Positions 25,057 through 32,610 of a stretch of 64,000 nt of DNA are shown one piece after another. A model generated the notes under the pieces. The model did no database searches, was not told where the DNA came from, and was given only the letters and a program-made list of their open reading frames with translations. The stretch comes from Thermoanaerobacterium aotearoense. GTDB taxonomy: Bacteria > Bacillota > Thermoanaerobacteria > Thermoanaerobacterales > Thermoanaerobacteraceae. The stretch spans positions 868,001 to 932,000 of the forward strand of contig NZ_CP047602.1 of NCBI RefSeq assembly GCF_009905255.1. The letters are read 5' to 3'. How positions within the stretch are numbered: position 1 is the stretch's first letter; each line of letters begins with the position of its first letter. The translations under genes and the position numbers were made by a program.

Positions 25057-26406
25057 GTGAGAGGCATAAGAAAAAAACTTTTTATTACTTATCTGATTAT
25101 AACGGGAATAATTTTTTTGTTGTTTTATTTGTCTCAAGTTGTCTTTATAGGTAAGATATACACTTATTATAAAATAAATCAGCTAAAAAGCTACAGCTTA
25201 AAAATAGCTAATGCATTAGCTACAAACGATTATAAAACTGCTAATGAGCTTATGGAAGAATCCAATGCAAAAGTAATTGCAGTGACTGATACAGGCGACT
25301 TGGTTTTTGGAACACATGGAAACGGGCAAGGCTACGGAATAGGATTGCCTAAAACTTACCTAAACACTAATGAAAGATTAAGTGTGATAGAATTTACGCA
25401 TCCGTCAATCGGTGTAAAATCTCTGGCGGTTATAAGATCATTTTCGTACAACAAGCAAAATGCAAAACTGGTATTGACTATTCCTTTATCGACTATTACT
25501 GATACTACCGTGATATTTAAAAGTGAATTTTTTTTGATGCTACTAATATGCATTGTTGTAATAATCATTATGTCAGTTATCATGTCAAAAAGGCTGACAA
25601 AGCCAATTGATGATTTAAAATATGCGGCGCAAAACATAGCGTCGGGAAACCTTGATGTGAAATTAGATGTAAAGACAAATGACGAATTAGAAGATCTTGC
25701 AATGTCGATGAATAGTATGGCAAAAAACCTCAGTACAGCAGAGAAATTTAAAAAAGATTTAATAGCAAATATTACACACGACCTTAAGACGCCTTTAGGA
25801 CTTATAAAAGGATACTGTGAAATGTTATTAGATTTTTATGGTGATGATAAAGAAAAAAGGAATAGATATTTAAATGCTGCATTAAATGAAGTCGATCGAA
25901 TGTCAAAAATGATAGACGATGTTTTATCATTATCAAAGCTTCAATCAGGTTTAGTTAAATTAAAAATAACGTCTTTTAATTTAAAAAATTTAGTTGATGA
26001 TGTAATTTTAAGCTTTGAACCATTGTTACATGGTAAAAATATAAATATTGTCACGGAGAATCTTGATGTTATTGTAAATGGAGATGTTGAACTAATTAGA
26101 AGAGTTCTGATGAATCTCTTAAGCAATTCGATAAAAAGCATTGATGAAGCAGGTTTAATTACTATTTCTTCGATATTAGAAGATGATCATGCAAAAGTCA
26201 TTGTATCAGACACGGGTAAAGGAATAGAGAGAGAAAAGCTGCAAGATGTTTTTAAAAAATTTTACAAAGGTGATAATAAAGGTACAGGGTTGGGACTTGC
26301 GATAGTAAGAGAAATATTGGATTTGCATGGCAGTAAATATCATATAGAAAGCGAGATGAATAAAGGAACTTCATTTTATTTTACTTTAGAGAAAGAAAAT
26401 ACATGA
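25057..26406 (+). CDS. Membrane sensor histidine kinase
   Basis: 449 residues from GTG 25057, chosen because GGTGGTG lies just upstream; in-frame GTGs at 25045 and 25048 fall inside the response-regulator end. Two membrane helices (about 8-32 and 150-175) bracket an extracellular sensor domain. A HAMP domain (about 180-230) is followed by HisKA (ITHDLKTPLG, H241) and HATPase_c with N box MNLLSNSIKS, G1 VSDTGKGI and G2 GTGLGLAI. With the regulator it forms the only two-component system in the window. Confidence 0.92.
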   Translation: MRGIRKKLFITYLIITGIIFLLFYLSQVVFIGKIYTYYKINQLKSYSLKIANALATNDYKTANELMEESNAKVIAVTDTGDLVFGTHGNGQGYGIGLPKTYLNTNERLSVIEFTHPSIGVKSLAVIRSFSYNKQNAKLVLTIPLSTITDTTVIFKSEFFLMLLICIVVIIIMSVIMSKRLTKPIDDLKYAAQNIASGNLDVKLDVKTNDELEDLAMSMNSMAKNLSTAEKFKKDLIANITHDLKTPLGLIKGYCEMLLDFYGDDKEKRNRYLNAALNEVDRMSKMIDDVLSLSKLQSGLVKLKITSFNLKNLVDDVILSFEPLLHGKNINIVTENLDVIVNGDVELIRRVLMNLLSNSIKSIDEAGLITISSILEDDHAKVIVSDTGKGIEREKLQDVFKKFYKGDNKGTGLGLAIVREILDLHGSKYHIESEMNKGTSFYFTLEKENT

Positions 26407-26412
26407 AATTCA

Positions 26413-26458
26413 ATCATATACTAACCCCCTATACAATGGGATAGGTATATGGTATAAT
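26413..26458 (+). promoter_or_regulatory. Promoter with metal-repressor-like inverted repeat
   Basis: TATAAT at 26453-26458 has a weak -35 near 26430. An imperfect inverted repeat (CATATAC...CCC with GGG...GTATATG, 26414-26450) covers the -35 region. C-tract/G-tract inverted repeats of this kind resemble CsoR-type operators. The assignment is tentative. Confidence 0.4.
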
Positions 26459-26491
26459 ATTAAATGAATACAGTATACAAGGAGTGATTTT

Positions 26492-27085
26492 ATGGATTCT
26501 ATATTTTCTTGTGCAGTATGTTCTAACAAACCATGCGCAAAAGGTGATGAAAATTTCCCAAAGAATTGTCCTACAGTTATGGAAAAAGATATTATTAATG
26601 AATCGATTGAAAAATATAACAACGATGATGATGTGAATAAGATTATGAAAATAGCCAATACACTTCCTGTGGCTGAAAATGGCGAATTAAGGAGCAGAGC
26701 AGATGAAATAATCAATTTAATTGTGCAAATGGGTATAAAGAAGGTTGGCGTTGCTTTTTGCTATTCACTTGAAAAAGAAGCAAAGAAATTTGTAAAGATG
26801 CTTGATAAATACGACATTACAGTTGTACCAGTGTGTTGCAAGGTAGGTTCAGTAGATGTAAAAGAAATTGGAATAGAGAAAAAGAGGGACAAATTCATTG
26901 CAACATGCAATCCAATCACACAAGCTGAAATAATGAATAAAGAAAATACAGAACTGAATGTGGTTGTTGGACTTTGTGTTGGACACGATATATTATTTAA
27001 CAAAAATTCTAAAGCATATGTGACGACCTTAGTCGCTAAGGACAGGAAGTACGGTCATTGTCCTGTGAAGGCATTTGAAGAATAG
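26492..27085 (+). CDS. DUF1847 metal-binding-type protein
   Basis: 197 residues. The N-terminus has a Cys cluster (CAVCSNKPCAKG, then NCPTVM) followed by an alpha/beta domain with more Cys/His (VPVCCKVG, CNPI, CVGHD, GHCPV). This pattern defines DUF1847 proteins, common in anaerobes and methanogens and presumed to bind metal. No enzyme activity is known to me. It has its own promoter and terminator; the ATG follows AAGGAG. Confidence 0.85.
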   Translation: MDSIFSCAVCSNKPCAKGDENFPKNCPTVMEKDIINESIEKYNNDDDVNKIMKIANTLPVAENGELRSRADEIINLIVQMGIKKVGVAFCYSLEKEAKKFVKMLDKYDITVVPVCCKVGSVDVKEIGIEKKRDKFIATCNPITQAEIMNKENTELNVVVGLCVGHDILFNKNSKAYVTTLVAKDRKYGHCPVKAFEE

Positions 27086-27091
27086 GAGAGG

Positions 27092-27125
27092 AGCTATCCA
27101 TGATATAAGGATAGCTTTTTTTATT
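27092..27125 (+). terminator. Intrinsic terminator after the DUF1847 gene
   Basis: AGCTATCC (27092-27099) pairs with GGATAGCT (27109-27116), followed by TTTTTTTATTTTT. Loop and stem are nearly identical to the terminator at 30043. Confidence 0.85.
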
Positions 27126-27239
27126 TTTCACTATAAATATTTGCAAAATTGCTTTAAGTTAATTTAAAATTATATTAACAACTTTCAATGTGATTTTTAT
27201 CATTTCATGCAGAACATAGAAGATTTTAGGAGGAGTCAA

Positions 27240-28439
27240 TTGAACATGACAAATTCAAAAAAGAAAATTGTTGTATCAAATATTGTGTTGATTGGCATGG
27301 TAAGTTTACTTATTGATATGAGTACAGAAATGGTGTATCCGATAGTACCACTTTTCCTGACTGCAACATTTGGGGCTTCACCAGCAATTGTAGGAATTAT
27401 TGAGGGTATTGCTGAAAGCATAGCATCGATTTTAAAAGTTTTTAGCGGTTACATAGGTGATAAATATAAAAATAAGAAAGTGCTGACCTTTATTGGATAT
27501 TCAGCTTCAGCTATTTATAAAATACTTCTCCTTTTAGCAGGATCGTGGATAGGTGTCTTGATAGCGCGAATCATAGATCGCACAGGAAAAGGCATCCGCA
27601 CTGCACCGCGAGACGCTCTTATTGCGCAGTCCAGTGAAAAGGATAAGCTTGGCGGATCTTATGGACTGCACAAAATGCTTGATATGGCTGGATCATCTGT
27701 AGGAGCTTTTATTGCTTTTGTTGTTGTAGCTATTGGGTTTAAGTACAGAGTTGCATTTATGCTGTCTATTATACCAGCTATTCTTGGGATTTTAATTATT
27801 CCTTTTATAAAAGAGGATAAAGTTAAGAAACCAAAAAGTGAAAAATTTACGTTCAAAAATTTAAATTTAAGCTTAAAGTTAAAGCTCTATTTGGCTGTTA
27901 TATTCATTTTCAACCTTGGGAATTCATCAAATACTTTTTTGCTTTTAAAAGCACAGAACTTGGGTTTTTCTTTACCATACGTCATGCTTCTTTATCTCGC
28001 ATTTAATGTTTCTACGTCATTACTTGCCATTCCCTCTGGAAAGTTGTCAGATAAGTTTGGCAGGAGATTGATTTTGGTTTCTGGTTATGCCATTTATGGA
28101 CTTGTTTATTTGGGGTTTGCAGTGTTTGATTCAAAAATCATGATTTTCCTTTTATTTATGCTTTATGGAGCTTATACAGCGTTTATAAGCGGTGCTGAAC
28201 GGGCATTCGTAGCAGAAGCTTCTCCTGATAAGTATAAAGGTACAGTATTAGGTATCTACGGTATGGTTCAAGGTATAGGGTTATTGTTGGCATCTATTAT
28301 AGCCGGAGCTATGTGGGTTCGCATAAGTCCTTATGCACCATTTTGGTTTGCTGGAACTCTTGGACTTGGATCTGCAGCTTTGATTGCCATTATACTAAGT
28401 GTAAGTCGATTTCATGAAGATAAAGAATCAGGCATATAA
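27240..28439 (+). CDS. MFS transporter
   Basis: About 399 residues with 12 predicted membrane helices. Motifs include IDMSTEMVYPIVPLFLT, RIIDRTGKGIRTAPRDALIA and GKLSDKFGRR. The RTGKGIRTAPRD loop is typical of a bacterial MFS branch of unknown substrate. TTG 27240 is chosen because AGGAGG lies 6 bases upstream; ATG 27246 is spaced less well. It is upstream of fetAB-like genes but 80 bp apart. Confidence 0.75.
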   Translation: MNMTNSKKKIVVSNIVLIGMVSLLIDMSTEMVYPIVPLFLTATFGASPAIVGIIEGIAESIASILKVFSGYIGDKYKNKKVLTFIGYSASAIYKILLLLAGSWIGVLIARIIDRTGKGIRTAPRDALIAQSSEKDKLGGSYGLHKMLDMAGSSVGAFIAFVVVAIGFKYRVAFMLSIIPAILGILIIPFIKEDKVKKPKSEKFTFKNLNLSLKLKLYLAVIFIFNLGNSSNTFLLLKAQNLGFSLPYVMLLYLAFNVSTSLLAIPSGKLSDKFGRRLILVSGYAIYGLVYLGFAVFDSKIMIFLLFMLYGAYTAFISGAERAFVAEASPDKYKGTVLGIYGMVQGIGLLLASIIAGAMWVRISPYAPFWFAGTLGLGSAALIAIILSVSRFHEDKESGI

Positions 28440-28522
28440 GAAATAGCATTTTTCGAAATTTACGTTATGGTATGTGAGACAAATTTATTGTATTTAATAA
28501 TAATTATGCGAGGAGGATGCAT

Positions 28523-29260
28523 TTGTGCGAAATGAAAAAGATAAAGTTTATTGATGTAGGTTTTAAGGATCATGATGATGTAATACTGAAAGATATATCA
28601 ATGGAAATTTCTTTAGGCTATATATATACAATAATAGGGCCATCTGGTGCTGGTAAATCTACTTTTATAAAATTAATAAATAGACTTATTGACCCAACTG
28701 AAGGGAAAATATTGATAGACGATAAAAACATAAAGGATTATGACATAATTAAGCTTAGGCGCAGGATAGGAATGGTTTTTCAGCAGCCATATCTTTTTGA
28801 AGGAACTGTTGAAGACAATATAAAATATGGATCTATGATAAGAGGGCAAAAAGATACTGATCTTGACTACTATTTAAGTATGGTTGGACTAGACAAAAGT
28901 TATAGTTCAAGAAAAGTTGATGACTTATCTGGCGGTGAAGCACAGAGAATTTCAATAGCAAGGTCACTTGCAAATGAACCTACAGTATTACTATTGGATG
29001 AGCCAACGTCAGCCCTTGATCCAGCATCTACACAAGTGATTGAGGATCTTGTCATGGAGTTAAAAAACAAATTAAATCTTACAATTATATGGATTACACA
29101 TAATATGGAACAAGCGAAGCGTGTTGGAGATTTTACCATTTTCATTAATAATGGCAGACTGATTGAATATGGAAATACGAAGGCTTTTTTCTCAAATCCT
29201 AAAAATGATTTAACAAGGCTTTTTATTAATGGAAAATTGACAAAGGAGGGAATTGAATGA
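28523..29260 (+). CDS. fetA: FetA/YbbL-like ABC ATP-binding protein
   Basis: About 245 residues. Walker A GPSGAGKST, Q-loop GMVFQQPYLF, signature LSGGEAQR, Walker B VLLLDEPTSALDP and switch WITHN. The close pairing with a UPF0014 permease identifies the FetAB type, reported as an iron exporter supporting peroxide resistance in E. coli. TTG 28523 lies 6 bases after AGGAGG; ATG 28517 would abut the site. The 3' end overlaps the permease start (ATGA). Confidence 0.82.
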   Translation: MCEMKKIKFIDVGFKDHDDVILKDISMEISLGYIYTIIGPSGAGKSTFIKLINRLIDPTEGKILIDDKNIKDYDIIKLRRRIGMVFQQPYLFEGTVEDNIKYGSMIRGQKDTDLDYYLSMVGLDKSYSSRKVDDLSGGEAQRISIARSLANEPTVLLLDEPTSALDPASTQVIEDLVMELKNKLNLTIIWITHNMEQAKRVGDFTIFINNGRLIEYGNTKAFFSNPKNDLTRLFINGKLTKEGIE

Positions 29261-30000
29261 ACGTTTTGTCGCTTGTAATGTCATCAAGTCTCGTGTTAAT
29301 ATCAATTTTTATTTCGTATTATCAAAAACTTGGCGTTGAAAAAGAAATTATTATCGGCTCTATAAGAGCAATTGTACAACTGGCGATTGTTGGATATATT
29401 CTTCATTATATTTTTAGAGCAAATAGTATATTGTTTACACTTGCAATGGTTATTTTAATGATTATTGTGGCAGGAAATAATGCTGCAAAAAGAGGAAGTG
29501 GAATTCCGCATGTGTTTTATTTTATAACCATATCTATTGCATTTGGTGCTGCTATAACACTCACAGCACTCATATTATTTGGCAGTATCCATTTTAGGCC
29601 GCAGGAAGTGATTCCTGTATCTGGGATGATAATAGGAAATGCAATGGTTTCATCAGGATTGACAGTGTCAAGGCTTAAAGATGAGGTAAAAAGTAGAAGA
29701 CATGAAATTGAAACATACCTTGCTTTGGGGGCTAATTCAAGACAAGCATCACAAAAAATATTGAAAATAGCTATTAAAACAGGAATGATGCCTACGATAG
29801 ACAGCATGAAAACACTTGGAATTGTGCAGTTACCAGGTATGATGACGGGGCTTATACTTGGAGGTGTTGATCCTGTAAATGCAGTGAAATACCAAATGAT
29901 GGTTACATTTATGATGACATCTACTACAGCAATAGCGTGTTTTACAGTTGCACTTCTATCATATACTCAATTTTTTACAAAGAACCATCAACTGATTTAA
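29257..30000 (+). CDS. fetB: FetB/YbbM-like (UPF0014) ABC permease
   Basis: 247 residues with about six membrane helices. Family motifs are IIGSIRAIVQLAIVGYIL, PVSGMIIGNAMVSSGLTVSRL, EIETYLALGAN and MKTLGIVQLPGMMTGLILGG. With the preceding ATPase it likely exports iron or another metal. A metal-export role fits the nearby Fur-family and DUF1847 genes, but co-regulation is not shown. Confidence 0.85.
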   Translation: MNVLSLVMSSSLVLISIFISYYQKLGVEKEIIIGSIRAIVQLAIVGYILHYIFRANSILFTLAMVILMIIVAGNNAAKRGSGIPHVFYFITISIAFGAAITLTALILFGSIHFRPQEVIPVSGMIIGNAMVSSGLTVSRLKDEVKSRRHEIETYLALGANSRQASQKILKIAIKTGMMPTIDSMKTLGIVQLPGMMTGLILGGVDPVNAVKYQMMVTFMMTSTTAIACFTVALLSYTQFFTKNHQLI

Positions 30001-30042
30001 AAAATCTATATTTAACTTTCAACATATTCATAGGACGTAAAA

Positions 30043-30080
30043 TTAAGTTATCCATGATATAAGGATAGCTTAATTTTTTA
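30043..30080 (+). terminator. Intrinsic terminator after fetB
   Basis: TTAAGTTATCC (30043-30053) pairs with GGATAGCTTAA (30063-30073) with one G-U pair, then TTTTTTA. It shares a 23-base core with the 27092 terminator. Confidence 0.85.
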
Positions 30081-30095
30081 AAACGTAAAAAAATA

Positions 30096-30138
30096 TTTAC
30101 AAAGTATTCACAAATTCTTAAAAAATGTTATTTATAAT
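30096..30138 (+). promoter_or_regulatory. 11-bp-phased repeat promoter of htrA
   Basis: TTTACA (30096), TTCACA (30107) and TTAAAA (30118) are spaced 11 bp apart, with TATAAT at 30133-30138, 15 bp after the start of the last. This is the cleanest example of the motif set. Confidence 0.7.
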
Positions 30139-30177
30139 ATAATCGTGGAAAGAATAAAGTATGAGGAGGTTGGTATA

Positions 30178-31404
30178 ATGGAATTCAACAATGGTTTTGA
30201 AAATTACAGGCTTCCTGACGTTAATCCAAAAAATGATAAGAAAAGTTTAGGCAAGATGGTTAAAAGATATAGAAGAAAAATGTTTATGTCATTTGTCGCT
30301 GTGGCACTTGTTGCTGCATTGGCTGGTGGTGCCTTAGGAGCGGGAATTGTCAAATACGCTGATACAGGCAATACTCAGGTTGTGAATAGGTATTTGCCGC
30401 TTTCATCTGATAACAACAATTTTAACTTGATTACAAACATTGTGAAGGCCGTAAGCCCATCGGTTGTCGGAATAGATACATATATTAGTGGTTATGGGGC
30501 TTATGGATACGGTGGCAATTCTTACGTTGAGGAAGGAAGCGGCTCTGGAATAATCATAGATTCGGAAGGCCACATTGTCACAAATGATCATGTTGTGGAA
30601 GGTGCATCAAAGATAACCGTAAACTTGTCTGACGGAAGGAAATTTCCTGCACAATTGGTAGGAAAGGATTCAAGGACTGATCTTGCGGTTTTAAAGATAA
30701 ATGCCACAAATTTGACACCTGCAAAATTAGGAGATTCATCAAAGCTTGAAGTAGGAGAATTAGCAGTAGCTATAGGAAATCCATTGGGTGATAGCTTTGC
30801 TGGAACTGCAACAGCAGGTATCATAAGCGGTTTAAATCGAAATTTGCAAAGTGATTATGGCCCAGTAAATCTAATACAGACAGATGCCGCAATAAATCCA
30901 GGAAACAGTGGAGGACCTCTTGTAAATAGCGTCGGCGAAGTGATAGGAATAACAAGCATAAAGCTTACATCAACTGGTGGTTCAAGTTCTGGAGATCCTT
31001 TTGGGCTATTTCAAAGCCAAAGTGTGCCGCTTGAAGGAATGGGCTTTGCGATACCTATAAACGAGGCAAAACCTATAATTGAAGAGCTTATTCGAAAGGG
31101 ATATGTGGAAAGACCTGTTATAGGTGTAAGCGTGCAGCAGATAACACAGCAGCAAGCAAATCAATACAATATACCAGTAGGACTTTATATTGCACAAGTG
31201 CAGCAAGGAAGTGGTGCTGATGCTGCAGGTCTTCAAGCAGGTGATATAATAACTGCTGTAGATGGGACTAACGTAACAACATTTAATCAACTTGAAAATA
31301 TTTTAAACAATCATAAAATAGGAGATGTAATAAGCGTAACAGTTTGGAGAAATGGTCAAACACTTACAGTTAATGTAAAACTTTCAGGCTCGAATGGGCA
31401 ATGA
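30178..31404 (+). CDS. htrA: HtrA/DegP-like membrane-anchored serine protease
   Basis: 408 residues from ATG 30178 (GAGGAGG 8 bases upstream). A cytoplasmic N-tail and one membrane helix (about 38-60) precede a trypsin-like domain (about 100-295) with catalytic H138 (TNDHV), D168 (RTDLA) and S244 (GNSGGP), and a PDZ domain (about 310-400). It degrades or refolds misfolded extracytoplasmic proteins. Gram-positive HtrA genes are classic targets of CssRS or CiaRH systems; this one has the phased-repeat promoter. Terminator follows. Confidence 0.93.
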   Translation: MEFNNGFENYRLPDVNPKNDKKSLGKMVKRYRRKMFMSFVAVALVAALAGGALGAGIVKYADTGNTQVVNRYLPLSSDNNNFNLITNIVKAVSPSVVGIDTYISGYGAYGYGGNSYVEEGSGSGIIIDSEGHIVTNDHVVEGASKITVNLSDGRKFPAQLVGKDSRTDLAVLKINATNLTPAKLGDSSKLEVGELAVAIGNPLGDSFAGTATAGIISGLNRNLQSDYGPVNLIQTDAAINPGNSGGPLVNSVGEVIGITSIKLTSTGGSSSGDPFGLFQSQSVPLEGMGFAIPINEAKPIIEELIRKGYVERPVIGVSVQQITQQQANQYNIPVGLYIAQVQQGSGADAAGLQAGDIITAVDGTNVTTFNQLENILNNHKIGDVISVTVWRNGQTLTVNVKLSGSNGQ

Positions 31405-31414
31405 TAAGTTTCAG

Positions 31415-31440
31415 GTGGCTTTCATGCCACTTTTTTATTT
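31415..31440 (+). terminator. Intrinsic terminator of htrA
   Basis: GTGGC (31415-31419) pairs with GCCAC (31426-31430), followed by TTTTTTATTTTTT. Confidence 0.8.
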
Positions 31441-31510
31441 TTTCGTAGTTTATACATTTGTGTTATACTTAATTTATAAAGTTAGCTTATTTTGAGAAAG
31501 GGTGTGCACT

Positions 31511-32491
31511 ATGATTTATATCTACAACAAAATCACAGATCCTTATTTCAATTTAGCAGCAGAAGAATATGTGCTAAAGCAATTTAGCGATGAATGTTTT
31601 ATGCTTTGGAGAAATAGGCCAAGCATAATAATAGGAAAAAATCAGAATGCTTTGGCGGAGATTAACCTTGATTATGTTAAAGAGTACAATATACCGGTTG
31701 TGAGAAGGCTGTCTGGAGGTGGAGCAGTGTTTCACGATTTAGGCAATGTTAATTTTACCTTTATTGTAAACGATGATTTGAATGGATTTAATGATTTTAG
31801 AAGATTTACACAGCCTATTATTGATGTACTGCGAAAGCTATCTTTAAATGCTGAATTTTCTGGCAGAAATGATATAACAATCGATGGCAAGAAAATTTCA
31901 GGTAATGCGCAGTACTATTATAAAAATAGGATACTTCATCATGGAACACTGCTGGTGTCGTCAAATATGGCAGACTTATCAGCAGCATTAAAGGTGCGGC
32001 CTATAAAATTTGAAGACAAAGGTGTGAAATCTGTATCTAAAAGAGTGACGAATATAAACGAACATTTGGAAAAGCCTATAGATATAGAAGAATTTATTAA
32101 CCTTATAATGGATGATATAAGGTTAACTACAGGTGGAAGTGGGCTTTATGAATTTACAGACGAAGATATAAGAAATATAGAAAAACTTAAAAATGAAAAA
32201 TACAGCACTTGGGAATGGAATTTTGGCATGTCTCCAGATTACAATTTAAAAAATGAAAAGAAATTCTCAGGTGGCACAGTAGAAGTGGATTTGAACGTGT
32301 CTGATGGAATAATAAAAGACATAAAGATATACGGAGATTTTTTTGGGAAAAAGGATGTAAAAGATGTAGAGGAGATGCTAAAAGGTGTAAAGCATTCTGA
32401 GAATGATGTGAAAGATGTGCTATCATCAATAGACATTGGAGAATATTTTTCAAACATAACGTTAGAGAATTTGCTTGAGGTCATGTTTTAA
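31511..32491 (+). CDS. lplA: Lipoate-protein ligase A
   Basis: 326 residues from ATG 31511, with AAAGGGTG upstream. The BPL/LplA catalytic domain (1-about 240) has the family motif RRLSGGGAVFHDLGNVNFTF and SGNAQYYYKNRILHHGTLL. The C-terminal accessory domain (about 250-326) is present, so it is a full-length ligase. It activates lipoate with ATP and attaches it to lipoyl domains, here likely GcvH and the lipoyl domain of the next gene. It begins a lipoate-enzyme neighbourhood. Confidence 0.88.
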   Translation: MIYIYNKITDPYFNLAAEEYVLKQFSDECFMLWRNRPSIIIGKNQNALAEINLDYVKEYNIPVVRRLSGGGAVFHDLGNVNFTFIVNDDLNGFNDFRRFTQPIIDVLRKLSLNAEFSGRNDITIDGKKISGNAQYYYKNRILHHGTLLVSSNMADLSAALKVRPIKFEDKGVKSVSKRVTNINEHLEKPIDIEEFINLIMDDIRLTTGGSGLYEFTDEDIRNIEKLKNEKYSTWEWNFGMSPDYNLKNEKKFSGGTVEVDLNVSDGIIKDIKIYGDFFGKKDVKDVEEMLKGVKHSENDVKDVLSSIDIGEYFSNITLENLLEVMF

Positions 32492-32610
32492 TCAAAATTA
32501 TGTTCAAAATGTTGATTAACTTTTTAAAAAGTGCTAAAATATGGTTAGAGATGTTGTTAAATAATTAACTTATCGAAGCTGTAGTTAGCAACAAAGTGGA
32601 GGTGTACCTT

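Noticed and set aside
27092-30080. The shared terminator hairpins as a mobile element
   Set aside because: Short, located exactly at gene ends and followed by U-runs; a terminator role explains them and no target duplication is visible.
32500-32560. Phased repeats upstream of the lipoyl dehydrogenase gene
   Set aside because: TTAA-containing words occur, but the spacing to the -10 candidate is not the 15 bp seen in the other arrays.
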